Assembly: GCF_025836975.1 (NCBI RefSeq)
Contig: NZ_CP107548.1
Location: 1,178,001 to 1,242,000 of the forward strand
Source: Pollutimonas sp. M17
Lineage (GTDB): Bacteria; Pseudomonadota; Gammaproteobacteria; Burkholderiales; Burkholderiaceae_B
Direction: 5' to 3'
DNA: 64,000 nucleotides
The position numbers and the translations under genes are program-made. Positions within the stretch are counted from its first letter, which is position 1. Each line of letters begins with the position of its first letter. The notes under the pieces were generated by a model. That model had not been told where the DNA came from, did not search any database, and saw nothing but the letters and a program-made list of their open reading frames with translations. Positions 46,133-56,125 of the stretch are shown in pieces.

Positions 46133-46190
46133 TTGAACGTTTCGTTCAAGGGTTAACCCTATTATAGGGGTTAACCCTAGGAAAAGGCAA
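46133..46190 (-). promoter_or_regulatory. Palindrome-rich promoter of the small unknown gene
   Basis: Minus-strand -35 TTGCCT (46190-46185) and perfect -10 TATAAT (46166-46161), 18 bases apart. Two identical palindromes GGGTTAACCC (46150-46159 and 46168-46177, 18 bases apart centre to centre) flank the -10, and a third, TTGAACG/CGTTCAA with three bases between (46133-46149), lies just downstream. This is a dense set of operators for one or two dimeric repressors. Confidence 0.7.
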
Positions 46191-46231
46191 GCCATAATGT
46201 TGCAACGCAGCGTGATGTGGCGCCAGTGCGA

Positions 46232-47740
46232 CTATTTTTCCTTCCGGTAGCCCGCTTCGACCATTTCGAAGCTGAACAGGCGGCAGTCCAGGCCGCCATT
46301 GTGCAAGGGATAGCGGCGCAAGGGCTTCAGGCGCAGTTGGCGGGGCAGGTCCAGGTCGCTGGAGATGATGTTGACATGCCAGCCGCTGTAGTGCTGCTTC
46401 AGGTTTCGCGCCCAGTCGCTCCACAGGCCCGCGTCGTCGCCGGGCAGGCGTTCCCCGTAGGGCGGATTGGTGACCAGCCATCCCCTATCGGCCGGCGGCG
46501 CCACCTTGGCGGCATCGCCGGTTTCAAAGCGGATGGAATCGGGCGTCAGCCAGGCGCGCTCCAGATTGGCCCGGGCGGCGTCGATGGCGCGAGAATCCAG
46601 GTCGTAGCCCACGATGGGGCTTTCCAACTGAGTGGCAATGTGCGAGCGCGCCTCGTCCTTGATGTCGCGCCAGTGGCGCGCATCGTGATCGCGCAGCCTT
46701 TCGAAGCCGAAAGGCCGCCAGATGCCGGCCGGAACGCCCAGCGCGATCCAGGCGGCTTCGATCAGTATGGTGCCGCTGCCGCAGAAGGGGTCCAGCAAGG
46801 CTTGCGAAGGATCCCAGCCCGATAGCGCCAGCAGGCCGGCCGCCAGGTTCTCGCGCAGGGGCGCCTCGCCTTTCTCGAGGCGCCAGCCGCGCTTGAAGAG
46901 CGATTCGCCGGACGTGTCCAGGTAAAGCGTCGCGCTGTCCTCGTCCAGGAAAAGATGAACGCGCGCATCGGGCCTGACCGTATCGATGCTGGGCCGTTCG
47001 CCTTCACGATCGCGAAGGCGGTCGCAAATGCCGTCCTTGGCGCGCAGGTTGCAGTATTGCAGGCTTTGCATGGGGCTTCGTATGGCCGACGTGTCGACCC
47101 GCAGGGTTTGTTCGGCGCCGAACCAGCGCTCCCAGGGCGTGTCTTGCGCCAATTCCAGTATGTCGTCTTCGTGGCGGACGGGGCCATGGGCGACCTGGAC
47201 CAGTATGCGTGTGGCCAGCCGGGAATACAGATTGGCGCGCAACACGCCCGTCCACTCGGCATGGAAGCGGCAGCCCGCTCGCGCGGGTTGCGCGTCGTCG
47301 AATCCCAGCGCCTGCATCTCGGCGGCCAGGGCTTCTTCCAGTCCCTGCGGGCAGGGCGCGAATATGGGAAACACTTCGGCCTTGGCGGCCTGCCTGGGCC
47401 GGCGCGTGCCGACGCGCTGGATGGTGGGCGCGCGCCTATCGGCGTCTTGCAAAGGCGGATCCATGGGGGGCCGTGCCTGCGTCGGCGCGGCCGCGTCGCC
47501 GCGGGCCGGGCTGCCGCGCCGCGCTGGCGCTTCGGTTCGCTTGCTGGCGGCCGGCGTTTTTGCCGCCGGTGCCGTGGCGCGCAGCGGGCGCTGCTTCTCG
47601 CGTTCCCGTTCCAGCTGCTCCACCTGGCGTGCGCGGGCGCCGCTGCGTTTGCGGCGCTCGCCGCCGGCCGCGGCGTCCGCCGCCGGGCTGGCGGTTTTTT
47701 TCTTCAGTGTGAGTGTTTTGCCGGGTTTGTCGTCGGTCAT
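46232..47740 (-). CDS. THUMP-domain class I RNA methyltransferase (RlmL N-half-like)
   Basis: Predicted 23S rRNA guanine-N2 methyltransferase of 502 residues. Residues about 125-285 hold the FAPCPQGLEEALAAEM start and the THUMP RNA-binding domain. The SAM site is LLDPFCGSGTILIEAAW and the catalytic motif IV is TNPPYGERL. This corresponds to the N-terminal half of E. coli RlmKL, without the RlmK half. The first 120 or so residues are an extra Lys/Arg/Ala-rich, probably disordered extension. It lies 11 bases after the HemJ/CopD gene. Confidence 0.88.
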   Translation of the reverse strand: MTDDKPGKTLTLKKKTASPAADAAAGGERRKRSGARARQVEQLEREREKQRPLRATAPAAKTPAASKRTEAPARRGSPARGDAAAPTQARPPMDPPLQDADRRAPTIQRVGTRRPRQAAKAEVFPIFAPCPQGLEEALAAEMQALGFDDAQPARAGCRFHAEWTGVLRANLYSRLATRILVQVAHGPVRHEDDILELAQDTPWERWFGAEQTLRVDTSAIRSPMQSLQYCNLRAKDGICDRLRDREGERPSIDTVRPDARVHLFLDEDSATLYLDTSGESLFKRGWRLEKGEAPLRENLAAGLLALSGWDPSQALLDPFCGSGTILIEAAWIALGVPAGIWRPFGFERLRDHDARHWRDIKDEARSHIATQLESPIVGYDLDSRAIDAARANLERAWLTPDSIRFETGDAAKVAPPADRGWLVTNPPYGERLPGDDAGLWSDWARNLKQHYSGWHVNIISSDLDLPRQLRLKPLRRYPLHNGGLDCRLFSFEMVEAGYRKEK

Positions 47741-47751
47741 GGTTCAGTAAT

Positions 47752-48168
47752 TTAAAAGGGGCGTACGACGACCAATGCGACGACGACCAGCAGCAAAAGT
47801 ACCGGAATCTCGTTGAACCAGCGGTAGAACCGGTGGCTGCGCATGTTGGCGCCGCGCTCGAATGTTTTCAGCATGCGCCCACAGCACACGTGGTAGGCGA
47901 TCAGCAGGACGACGGCGGTCAGCTTGGCATGCATCCAGCCTTGCCCCATGCCCAGGCCGTAGCCGATGAACAGCCATAAGCCGAACGCCACCGCCAGCAC
48001 CGCCAGCGGCGTCATGAAGCGGTACAGGCGGCGCGCCATGCCCAGAAGCCAGGCTTGCACGGACGGATCTTCGGCCTGCGCCAGGTTCACGTAGATGCGC
48101 GGCAGGTAGAACAGGCCGGCGAACCACGAGGTGACGAACAGGATATGGAATGTCTTTATCCAGAGCAT
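47752..48168 (-). CDS. HemJ/CopD-family membrane protein
   Basis: Membrane protein of 138 residues with four helices. KTFHILFVTSWFAGLFYLPRIYVN at the N-terminus with its conserved His, GQGWMHAKLTAVVLLIAYHV and the C-terminal RFYRWFNEIPVLLLL match the UPF0093/HemJ family, protoporphyrinogen IX oxidases of heme synthesis in bacteria lacking HemG and HemY. CopD-type annotation is the alternative. It lies ten bases after proA and before the methyltransferase gene, all minus strand. Confidence 0.85.
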   Translation of the reverse strand: MLWIKTFHILFVTSWFAGLFYLPRIYVNLAQAEDPSVQAWLLGMARRLYRFMTPLAVLAVAFGLWLFIGYGLGMGQGWMHAKLTAVVLLIAYHVCCGRMLKTFERGANMRSHRFYRWFNEIPVLLLLVVVALVVVRPF

Positions 48169-48178
48169 GGCTGCCTGT

Positions 48179-49477
48179 CTAGCCTCGCAGCTGGCCGTCG
48201 CCGGTCAGCACCCACTTCAGGGTGGTCAGGCCGTCCAGCCCGACCGGACCGCGGGCGTGCAGGCGGTTGGTAGAAATGCCGATTTCGGCGCCCAGGCCGT
48301 ATTCGAAGCCGTCGGCGAAACAGGTGGGCAGGTTGACGTAGACCGAACTGGAATCGACCTCGTGCTGGAAGCGGTCGGCCGCATGCAGGTCTTCGGTGAC
48401 GATGGATTCCGTGTGTTCAGAGCTGTAGCGCGCGATGTGGTCCATGGCCTGGTCCAGGCTGTCGACGACGCGGATGGCCAGTATGGGCGCCAGAAATTCG
48501 GTAAGCCAGTCTTCCTCGGTCGCCGCCGCGGCTTGCGGCAGCAGGGCGCGTGTGCGCTCGCAGCCGCGCAGTTCCACGCCCTTGCCGGACAAGGTCTGGC
48601 CCAGGCGCGGCAGGATGCGCGATGCGATGTCCGCATGGACCAGCAGGGTCTCCATGGCGCCGCATATGCCGTAGCGATAGGTTTTTGCGTTCACGGCGAT
48701 ATCGTGCGCTTTGTCCAGGTCGGCGGCCGCATCGATATAGAGGTGGCAGTTGCCGTCCAGGTGCTTGAGCAAAGGGACTTTGGCATCGGCCGCCAGCCGG
48801 GCGATGAGCCCCTTGCCGCCGCGCGGCACGATGACGTCGATGTAATCGGTAAGCGTGATCAATTGGCCGACGGCGGCGCGGTCGGTGGTGCCCACGACCT
48901 GCACCGCATCGGAGGGCAGGCCGGCATCGGCCAGCCCCTGGCCGATGATGGCGCCCAGCGCCACGTTGGAATGCAGGGCCTCGCTGCCCCCGCGCAGTAT
49001 GGTCGCGTTGCCGGACTTCAGGCAAAGCGCGGCGGCGTCTATGGTGACGTTGGGCCGGGATTCGTAAATGATGCCGATGACGCCCAGCGGCACGCGCATC
49101 TGCGCCACCCGCATGCCGTTGGGCCGGATGGTGGTGGCGCCCAGGCTGCCGATGGGGTCGGGCATGTCGGCGATCTGCAGCAGGCCGGCGGCCATGGTCT
49201 CGATGGCTTTGTCCGACAGTTTCAGGCGGTCGAGCAGGGCTGGGGCCAGTTGGTTTTTCTCGGCGGCGGCCAGGTCACGGGCATTCTCGGCCTGCAAGGC
49301 CGCCTTGTCCTGTTGCAGGCGCGCGGCCATGGCGCGCAGCGCCTGCGCCTTGGCCTTTCCCGGAGCATTGCGCATCAGGCGGGCCGCCTGGCGGGCCTGG
49401 CGGCCAAGTATGCTCATGTCGGTAATGACGGCGTCGGTGCTGTCGGCGGCGAAAGAGGTATCGGTATGCTGTGTCAT
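48179..49477 (-). CDS. proA: Glutamate-5-semialdehyde dehydrogenase (gamma-glutamyl phosphate reductase)
   Basis: Second step of proline synthesis: NADPH reduction of gamma-glutamyl phosphate. From the start at 49477 there are 432 residues. The family motifs [25 protein letters not shown]-like segment, VPRGGKGL, the catalytic Cys in [11 protein letters not shown] and the C-terminal [17 protein letters not shown] are clear. No ribosome-binding site decides between 49477 and the ATG at 49417, and the frame opens to 49534. Position after holA is conserved in Betaproteobacteria. Confidence 0.95.
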   Translation of the reverse strand: MTQHTDTSFAADSTDAVITDMSILGRQARQAARLMRNAPGKAKAQALRAMAARLQQDKAALQAENARDLAAAEKNQLAPALLDRLKLSDKAIETMAAGLLQIADMPDPIGSLGATTIRPNGMRVAQMRVPLGVIGIIYESRPNVTIDAAALCLKSGNATILRGGSEALHSNVALGAIIGQGLADAGLPSDAVQVVGTTDRAAVGQLITLTDYIDVIVPRGGKGLIARLAADAKVPLLKHLDGNCHLYIDAAADLDKAHDIAVNAKTYRYGICGAMETLLVHADIASRILPRLGQTLSGKGVELRGCERTRALLPQAAAATEEDWLTEFLAPILAIRVVDSLDQAMDHIARYSSEHTESIVTEDLHAADRFQHEVDSSSVYVNLPTCFADGFEYGLGAEIGISTNRLHARGPVGLDGLTTLKWVLTGDGQLRG

Positions 49478-49550
49478 GGCTGTGTGTGTTTGCGTGCTTT
49501 TGGGGATTATCCCAGTATTTTGGATGCCTGGCATGGCATCCGGCGCGATG

Positions 49551-50615
49551 TCACCGCGGCTGGGCCTGTCGGGCGACGGCTACGCGCAAGGCCAGCCGCC
49601 CCAGTTCTTCCCAGGGGTCGTCCAGGCGGCCGGCCACTTTCAGCCCCTTGATCAGGCGATCGATGTCGTGCGCATGCTGGACGGCGGCTGGCCAGGCCCG
49701 CTGCGGCACTCTGGCCAAGGCCTGGCGCAGCAACTGCTCGCGCGATCCAAAGACTCGCTGGCGGCGCAGCTCTGCCTGGAAGTCCTGGCCCGACGCCTGG
49801 GCGGCCGCCAGCCGCGCCAACACGCGGACCTCTTCGCCTATGGCCCAGAGAACCAGGGGCAGGGCCTCGCCTTCGGCCCTAAGGCCGGCCAGCATGGCCA
49901 GCGCCTTGCCGGCGTGGCCGGCCAGCATGGCGTCGCGCAGGCCGAACACATCGTAGCGGGCCACATTCAATACGGCCCGTTCGACATCCTGCGCGCTGAT
50001 CTTCCCGGGCGGATACAGCAGCGCCAGCTTCTGCACTTCCTGGAAGGCGGCCAGCAGATTGCCTTCCACCTTGTCGGCCATCCAGTCCAGCGTCGCGGCG
50101 TCCAGTTGCTGATCCTGGCGGGCCAGGCGCTGCGCGATCCAGCGCGGCAGCGCGGCGCGCTCGATGCCGGCGACTTCGATGGAGGTGGCCGCGTCGAACA
50201 GTGCCGCCGCCCACTTGGCATTGCGCGTGGCCTTGTCCAGGCGGGGCAGGTTGACCAGCACCAATGTGTCGGACAGGGCGCCGCCATCCACCATGGCGGC
50301 AAGCTTCTGCAGGGTTTCACCGCCCGTCTTGCCGGGCTTGCCGGTGGGTATGGACAGGTCGACGAGGCGCCGGTCGCCGAACAGCGACACGTTCTGCGTG
50401 GCGCCGATCACGGCGGACCAGTCGCTGCGCGCATCCAGCACCAGGCTGACGCGTTCGCGGTAGCCGGCCTGCGTTGCCGCCGCCCGGATGGCGTCGCTGG
50501 CCTCGATGACGAGCAGCGGCTCGTCGCCCGATACGGCATACAGCGTATCCAGGCTGGGCGGGGGCGTCTTTTTCAGCTGGTTTAAAAGACTGTCTGCGTC
50601 GAGGCGGCGTCCCAT
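49551..50615 (-). CDS. holA: DNA polymerase III subunit delta
   Basis: Clamp-loader subunit that opens the beta clamp, 354 residues. [35 protein letters not shown] at the N-terminus and the middle [29 protein letters not shown] segment are typical of HolA. Degenerate AAA+ folds in this subunit lack ATP-binding motifs, and none is seen. It lies 15 bases after lptE and 73 before proA. Confidence 0.93.
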   Translation of the reverse strand: MGRRLDADSLLNQLKKTPPPSLDTLYAVSGDEPLLVIEASDAIRAAATQAGYRERVSLVLDARSDWSAVIGATQNVSLFGDRRLVDLSIPTGKPGKTGGETLQKLAAMVDGGALSDTLVLVNLPRLDKATRNAKWAAALFDAATSIEVAGIERAALPRWIAQRLARQDQQLDAATLDWMADKVEGNLLAAFQEVQKLALLYPPGKISAQDVERAVLNVARYDVFGLRDAMLAGHAGKALAMLAGLRAEGEALPLVLWAIGEEVRVLARLAAAQASGQDFQAELRRQRVFGSREQLLRQALARVPQRAWPAAVQHAHDIDRLIKGLKVAGRLDDPWEELGRLALRVAVARQAQPR

Positions 50616-50630
50616 GGCCTGGTCTAGGCC

Positions 50631-51299
50631 TTAGAACGAGCCGGCATCCGGCACGATGCGAGGCGCGCCCCAAGGCGATGGCGCTTGAGGGGCCGGCGCG
50701 GCGGGCAGGTTGCCCATGGGGTTCTCGGCCACAGGCTGCGATTCGGCGTTGGCGAACGCGTGGGCGACGTCGGGCGAAGACAGCCTGCGCACCACGCGGT
50801 CGATGAGGGATTGCTGCATTTCCTTGAAGACGATGCCGATTTCCCCTTGCTTGGCCTGGACGACCGTGTCGTCGTAGGGGATTTGGCGTGTCGACCGCAA
50901 GATGGTCGGCGGCAGGATCACGTGCCCTTTGTCGTCGGTAAGCTGGAACACGAATTCCAGGTTCAGCTCGTATTCTTCGACGCGCCCCTGGGCGTCCAGC
51001 GACAGTTCCCGCAATGACTGCGTGTTGGCCAGCTGGGTGAGCCGGGCCTGCGCCTGGGCGGGGTCGGAGACGAAGCGCGTGGCGGGCGAACTGGCGACGA
51101 TGGCCCGCCGCATGCCCGAGCCGAATTCGGAGTTCTCTTCGATATTGGTGTAGATCGTGTTGAACGGCAGCGGCGACACCCCTTTCAGGTGGAAGCCGCA
51201 AGCCGCCAGGAACAGGCAGAGCGCCATGCAGGCCAGCCCCCGCAAGTAACGCTGCGAGGCCGGGGCGAGGGGCTGGGACGTGAGCATAGGGCTGTGCAT
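50631..51299 (-). CDS. lptE: LPS-assembly lipoprotein LptE
   Basis: Outer-membrane lipoprotein that plugs LptD for lipopolysaccharide insertion. The 222 residues include a signal peptide with lipobox LAAC (Cys near residue 34), followed by GFHLKGVSPLPFNTIY, the LptE start. A Pro-rich tail ends the protein. The start is 51299 or 51287. It lies eight bases after leuS, the usual leuS-lptE-holA order. Confidence 0.93.
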   Translation of the reverse strand: MHSPMLTSQPLAPASQRYLRGLACMALCLFLAACGFHLKGVSPLPFNTIYTNIEENSEFGSGMRRAIVASSPATRFVSDPAQAQARLTQLANTQSLRELSLDAQGRVEEYELNLEFVFQLTDDKGHVILPPTILRSTRQIPYDDTVVQAKQGEIGIVFKEMQQSLIDRVVRRLSSPDVAHAFANAESQPVAENPMGNLPAAPAPQAPSPWGAPRIVPDAGSF

Positions 51300-51307
51300 G
51301 CCTGATT

Positions 51308-53965
51308 CTATCCGACGATGTTGACGAGTTTACCCGGGACGACGATGACCCGTTTGGCCGGCCGGCCCTCCAGGTAGCGGTCGGCGGCTTCGTGTCCGAG
51401 CGCCGCCTGTTCGATGTCGTCCTTGCCGGCTCCGTTGGCGACCTTGATGGAGCCGCGCAGCTTGCCGTTGATCTGCAGCATCAGCTCGATTTCGTCGGCG
51501 ATCAGCGCGGCTTCGTCGACCACGGGCCAGGGCGCGTCCAGCAGATCGCCGTAGGCCTGGTCGTAGCCCAGGTCCCGCCACAGCTGCCAGGTGATGTGCG
51601 GGACGACCGGATACAGCACGCGCAGCAGGATGGACAGGGTCTCGGCCAGCGCGCGGCGGGCCACGGCCGTATCGGGCAGGGCGGCGGATTCGAGCGCATT
51701 GAGCATCTTCATGCTCGTGGACACCACGGTGTTGTACCGGATGCGCTGGTAATCGTAATCGGCGACCTTGAGCAGGGTGTGGATCTCCCGGCGCAGCGTT
51801 TTCGAAGCCTCGTCGGCGCCGGTCCAGTCGGCGTCGCCGGCGTTGCCGTCGCGGATGTCCGTCTGTCTGGCGTGGCAGAAGGACCAGAGCCGGCGCAGGT
51901 AGCGGTTGGCGCCCTCGACGCCCGAGTCCGACCATTCCAGGGTCTGTTCGGGCGGGCTGGCGAACATCACGAAAAGGCGGGCCGTGTCGGCGCCCATGGA
52001 ATCGATCAGCGATTGCGGATCGACCCCGTTGTTCTTGGATTTCGACATGGTGCCTATGCCGCCGTACTGCACAGCCGAGCCGTCGGAAATCCGCTTGGCG
52101 CCGATGATGGCGCCTTTGGCGTCATGGATGTTCTCCACTTCCTCGGGCCAGAAGTATTCGACGCCGCCGTTCTCGTTCTTGCGCGAATAGATATGGTTCA
52201 GCACCATGCCCTGGCACAGCAGGCGGGTGAAGGGTTCGTCGAACTTGACCAGGCCCAGGTCGCGCATGACGCGGGTCCAGAAGCGCGCGTACAGCAAGTG
52301 CAGCACGGCGTGCTCGATGCCGCCGATGTACTGGTCCATCGGCATCCAGTAATCGTTGCGCTCGTCGACCATGGCCGTATCGTTGCCGGGCGAGGTATAG
52401 CGCATGAAGTACCAGGACGAGTCCACGAAGGTATCCATGGTGTCGGTTTCGCGCCGGGCCGCCCCGCCGCACTTGGGGCAATGGCAGGACAGGAAGCCTT
52501 CGTGCTTGGCCAGGGGGTTGCCGCTGCCGTCGGGAATCAGGTCGTCGGGCAGCACGACGGGCAGGTCCTGCTCGGGGACGGGCACGGGACCGCAGTCGGG
52601 GCAATGAATGATGGGAATGGGCGTGCCCCAGTAGCGCTGGCGCGAGATGCCCCAGTCGCGCAGGCGCCAGGTGGTCTGCTTTTCGCCCAGGCCTTTCTGG
52701 GCCAGATCGGCGGCGACCGCGCCCACGGCTTGCGCCTGCGCAAGGCCGTCGTACTTGCCGGAGTGGATGCAATGGCCCTGCTGCTTGTCGCCGTACCAGT
52801 CCTGCCACTGTTCGGTGGAATAGGTCTTGCCTTCGACGGCGACCACCTGCCGGATGGGCAGGGCGTATTTCCTGGCGAAGGCGAAGTCGCGCTCGTCGTG
52901 GGCCGGCACGCCCATGACGGCGCCATCGCCATAGCTCATGAGCACATAGTTGCCCACCCATACCTGAACGGGCTGGCCGGTAAGGGGATGGGTGACCGAC
53001 AGGCCGGTGGGCATGCCTTCTTTCTCGCGCGTGGCCATCTCGGCTTCGGTGGTACCGCCCTGCTTGCACGACTCGATGAAGGCGGCCAATTCCGGATTCC
53101 TGCCCGCGGCATGCGCGGCCAAGGGATGTTCGGGCGCCACCGCGCAGAAGGTGACGCCCATGATGGTGTCGGCGCGCGTCGTGAAGACATACATGCGGCC
53201 GTCCTGTATCAGCCGGCCCGCGTCGTCCTTGATGTCATGCGTGAAGGCGAAGCGCACGCCTTCGCTCTTGCCTATCCAGTTTTCCTGCATCAGACGCACG
53301 CGCTCGGGCCAGCCGGGCAGGCCGTTCTGCACTTGGTCGATGAGCTCTTCCGCGTAGTCGGTGATGCGCAGGTAGTAGCCCGGTATCTCGCGTTTTTCGA
53401 CCAGCGCGCCGGATCGCCAGCCCCGGCCGTCGATGACCTGCTCGTTGGCCAGCACGGTCTGGTCGACGGGATCCCAGTTCACGACCTGGGTCTTGCGGTA
53501 GGCGATGCCTTTTTCCAGCATCTTCAGGAACAGCCACTGGTTCCATTTGTAGTACTTGGGATCACAGGCGCACATCTCGCGCGACCAGTCTATGGCCAGC
53601 CCCATCGCCTGCATCTGTTTCTTCATGTAGGCGATGTTGTCGTAGGTCCATTTGGCGGGCGGCACCTGCGACTTGATGGCGGCGTTTTCAGCCGGCATGC
53701 CGAAGGCGTCCCAGCCCATGGGCATCAGCACGTTATAGCCGCGCATGCGCAACTGGCGCGCCATCATGTCGTTGATGGTGTAGTTGCGCACATGCCCCAT
53801 GTGCAGCTTGCCGCTGGGGTAGGGCAGCATCGAACATGCATAGAACTTGGGCTTGGGCGAACCGTCGGCGGCCTTGGCGTTTTCGGTGACACGGTAGGCG
53901 TCGCGCGACTCCCAGTTCTGGTGAGAGGCTTTTTCGACGTCGTTGGGGCTGTAGCGTTCCTGCAT
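51308..53965 (-). CDS. leuS: Leucyl-tRNA synthetase
   Basis: Class I aminoacyl-tRNA synthetase of 885 residues. HMGH (in [12 protein letters not shown]) and KMSKS-type ([12 protein letters not shown]) signatures are present, as are the CP1 editing domain and the zinc-like CPDCGPVPV and CHCPKCGG segments. The ATG at 53965 ([12 protein letters not shown]) is preferred over an open upstream extension to 54232. It is the first gene of the leuS-lptE-holA set. The rpmG terminator lies 109 bases upstream. Confidence 0.97.
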   Translation of the reverse strand: MQERYSPNDVEKASHQNWESRDAYRVTENAKAADGSPKPKFYACSMLPYPSGKLHMGHVRNYTINDMMARQLRMRGYNVLMPMGWDAFGMPAENAAIKSQVPPAKWTYDNIAYMKKQMQAMGLAIDWSREMCACDPKYYKWNQWLFLKMLEKGIAYRKTQVVNWDPVDQTVLANEQVIDGRGWRSGALVEKREIPGYYLRITDYAEELIDQVQNGLPGWPERVRLMQENWIGKSEGVRFAFTHDIKDDAGRLIQDGRMYVFTTRADTIMGVTFCAVAPEHPLAAHAAGRNPELAAFIESCKQGGTTEAEMATREKEGMPTGLSVTHPLTGQPVQVWVGNYVLMSYGDGAVMGVPAHDERDFAFARKYALPIRQVVAVEGKTYSTEQWQDWYGDKQQGHCIHSGKYDGLAQAQAVGAVAADLAQKGLGEKQTTWRLRDWGISRQRYWGTPIPIIHCPDCGPVPVPEQDLPVVLPDDLIPDGSGNPLAKHEGFLSCHCPKCGGAARRETDTMDTFVDSSWYFMRYTSPGNDTAMVDERNDYWMPMDQYIGGIEHAVLHLLYARFWTRVMRDLGLVKFDEPFTRLLCQGMVLNHIYSRKNENGGVEYFWPEEVENIHDAKGAIIGAKRISDGSAVQYGGIGTMSKSKNNGVDPQSLIDSMGADTARLFVMFASPPEQTLEWSDSGVEGANRYLRRLWSFCHARQTDIRDGNAGDADWTGADEASKTLRREIHTLLKVADYDYQRIRYNTVVSTSMKMLNALESAALPDTAVARRALAETLSILLRVLYPVVPHITWQLWRDLGYDQAYGDLLDAPWPVVDEAALIADEIELMLQINGKLRGSIKVANGAGKDDIEQAALGHEAADRYLEGRPAKRVIVVPGKLVNIVG

Positions 53966-54073
53966 GGGATCCGGGAAATTGGTGAGTGGTTGCGCAAACC
54001 ATGCATTATAGGATGCTTCGCCCAACCATGATCTGCGGCCGGAGCGCCTTGCGCGGCCGGCCGGCCCCAAGAT

Positions 54074-54099
54074 GAAAAAACCCCGCCGGGGCGGGGTTT
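54074..54099 (-). terminator. Rho-independent terminator of rpmB-rpmG
   Basis: On the minus strand AAACCCCGC pairs with GCGGGGTTT through a short loop and is followed by six T in total. It lies 90 bases after the rpmG stop and before leuS. Confidence 0.88.
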
Positions 54100-54188
54100 G
54101 CAAGGAATCCGGATGGCTCTGCGTCAGCGGCAGGAACCGGCTGGGGCGAGCCGGTGAATACAGCGCGCGAGTGCCATCGGCAAGCTCA

Positions 54189-54356
54189 TTACTTGAGCTT
54201 GGTTTCCTTGTAGTCAACGTGCTTGCGAGCAACGGGATCGAACTTCTTGATCAGCATTTTCTCGGGCATGTTGCGCTTGTTCTTGGTGGTCGTGTAGAAA
54301 TGACCGGTGCCGGCTGTGGATTCGAGCTTGATTTTCTCGCGGATACCTTTTGCCAT
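54189..54356 (-). CDS. rpmG: 50S ribosomal protein L33
   Basis: Ribosomal protein of 55 residues. [20 protein letters not shown], then [21 protein letters not shown] and a Lys-rich end (DYKETKLK), identify L33 of the cysteine-free type. AGGAG stands five bases before the ATG. It follows rpmB on the same transcript; the gap is 45 bases. Confidence 0.97.
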   Translation of the reverse strand: MAKGIREKIKLESTAGTGHFYTTTKNKRNMPEKMLIKKFDPVARKHVDYKETKLK

Positions 54357-54401
54357 GTTGAGCTCCTGAAGGTTAGATCGCTAGCGTTTCAGCCGGCTTG
54401 A

Positions 54402-54638
54402 TTAAGCCGCTTCGCCGCGGGCGCGCAGTTCGGCCAGTACGGACTCGATGCCGTTCTTGTCGATGGTGCGCAGCGCATTGGTCGAAACGCGCAGGCGAAC
54501 CCAGCGGTTCTCGCTTTCAACCCAAAAACGGCGCGATTGCAAGTTAGGCAAAAAACGACGCTTGGTCTTGTTGTTTGCGTGCGAAACATTGTTGCCCACC
54601 ATTGGGCCTTTTCCGGTAACTTGGCATACGCGTGCCAT
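54402..54638 (-). CDS. rpmB: 50S ribosomal protein L28
   Basis: Ribosomal protein of 78 residues: [49 protein letters not shown] and the C-terminal [16 protein letters not shown] are the L28 pattern. AAGGGG-type ribosome-binding site is just upstream of the ATG. The frame is open to 54731 but the family starts here. It lies in front of rpmG, the usual order. Confidence 0.97.
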   Translation of the reverse strand: MARVCQVTGKGPMVGNNVSHANNKTKRRFLPNLQSRRFWVESENRWVRLRVSTNALRTIDKNGIESVLAELRARGEAA

Positions 54639-54745
54639 GGTAATACCCCTTGAGAATTTGCCTGATGCGGGTGCCTGCCTGTATGGGTACCTATAAGGTA
54701 CAAGCATAAGGTAAAAGGCGCCTGCATCCATCTGTAAAGCCTAGC

Positions 54746-54775
54746 ATTCTAATACGAAAGTGCTTGTTATATCAA
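54746..54775 (-). promoter_or_regulatory. rpmB-rpmG promoter
   Basis: Minus-strand -35 TTGATA (54775-54770) and -10 TAGAAT (54751-54746), 18 bases apart, each matching consensus at five of six positions. The -35 overlaps the stop codon of the Bcr/CflA gene. Confidence 0.7.
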
Positions 54776-55974
54776 GCCGACCGTAGCGCGATGCGTCCAA
54801 ATAGCCACGAAAGGCCGGCGCAAAGCGCCAGCAGGCCGGTCAGGGGCAGGGGCGTGTCCGACTGCCAGGCGCTGACGGCCAGCCCGGCGCCGGCTCCGCA
54901 CAGCATCTGCAGAGTGCCCATCATCGCCGAGGCGACCCCCAGCCGATTGCCCTGTTCCCGCAGGGCCAGCGCGGCGGCGTTCGGATTGACGAAGCCCTGG
55001 CTGGCCATGAAGCCGGCCAGGCAGATCATGAGCAGCGGCAGCGTGATGGCGCCGGCCAGCGTCAGGATCAGCCCCAGCAGCGTCATGGCCACCAGGGTGA
55101 TCTGGGCCACCCGCAACAGCCCTTCGGGCGTGTGCCGGTTGAGCAGGCGCGCGCTGACTTGCGAGGCGCCGATGAGCGAGGCGGCGTTGATGGCGAACAG
55201 AAGCCCGAAATACCCGGGATCGACCTGGAAGATTTCGATGAAGACGCGCGGCGATCCGGAAATGTAGGCGAACATGCCCGCCGAGCCGAAGCCGCCGGCC
55301 AAGGTGTAGCACATGAAGCGCCGGTGGCGCAGCAGGGCCAGGTAGTTCCGGGCGATGATGAGGGGCCCCAGCGGAATGACTTTCTCGGGGTTCAGCGTTT
55401 CGCGCATGGTCAGGATCACCGCCGCCAGCAGCAGGCCCGCGCAGAGGGCCATGATGGCGAAGATTCCGCGCCAGCTGCCGAAAGCCAGCACCTGGCCACC
55501 CAGGATGGGCGCCAGTATGGGCGTCACGCCCATGACCAGGATGAGCAGGGACAGCGCCTTGGAGGCGTCCCGGGTATCGAAGTTGTCGCGTATGACGGCG
55601 CGCGGGATGACGATGCCGGCCGCGCCGCCGAAAGCCTGGGCGATGCGCCAGAAGGTCAGGTGTTCGATGTCGCCGGTCAGGCTGCAGGCGATCGAGGCGG
55701 ACAGGAAAATGACCAGGCCGAGGATCAACGGAGGCTTGCGGCCGTAGCGGTCCGCGAGCGGACCGTAGAAGATCTGTGCCAGGGCCAGGCCGAACAGGTA
55801 GCTGGCCAGCGTGCGCTCCACATGCCCCTGCGTGGTGCCCAGGCCATGGACGATGGCCGGAAACGCCGGCAGGTACATGTCGATGGCCAGCGGCCCCAGG
55901 GCGGTGAGCAGACCCATCAGGATCAGCCAGCGCGGTATGACGGTCAGGGAGCTTTGGGCTGGGTGCTGCATCAA
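54772..55974 (-). CDS. Bcr/CflA-family MFS drug exporter
   Basis: Twelve-helix multidrug/proton antiporter of 400 residues. LGPLAIDMYLPAFPAI in helix 1 is the Bcr/CflA signature; motif A is GPLADRYGRKPPLILG and GVTPILAPILGGQVLAFGSWR is motif C. Two adjacent ATG codons at 55974 and 55971 are possible starts. It exports compounds such as bicyclomycin, chloramphenicol or cysteine derivatives in characterised members. It is divergent from cfa, with 151 bases between. Confidence 0.9.
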   Translation of the reverse strand: MMQHPAQSSLTVIPRWLILMGLLTALGPLAIDMYLPAFPAIVHGLGTTQGHVERTLASYLFGLALAQIFYGPLADRYGRKPPLILGLVIFLSASIACSLTGDIEHLTFWRIAQAFGGAAGIVIPRAVIRDNFDTRDASKALSLLILVMGVTPILAPILGGQVLAFGSWRGIFAIMALCAGLLLAAVILTMRETLNPEKVIPLGPLIIARNYLALLRHRRFMCYTLAGGFGSAGMFAYISGSPRVFIEIFQVDPGYFGLLFAINAASLIGASQVSARLLNRHTPEGLLRVAQITLVAMTLLGLILTLAGAITLPLLMICLAGFMASQGFVNPNAAALALREQGNRLGVASAMMGTLQMLCGAGAGLAVSAWQSDTPLPLTGLLALCAGLSWLFGRIALRSA

Positions 55975-56125
55975 GAGAAGGGGCGCGCGATCCGGTCTGG
56001 TTGAGACGCTGGATGCGCCGGGCTGGTATCGATTGCCATCTTAGCATGCCTGAATGGGGTGAATTCCCTTCCGGGGGAATATGTGGCACTATTTTCACCA
56101 CGCTATTTCACAAGAGGAGTCGGCC

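Noticed and set aside
51392-54031. 879-codon plus-strand open frame
   Set aside because: It is antisense to leuS; high G+C keeps the opposite frame open. No family motifs, and low-complexity Gly/His/Val composition.
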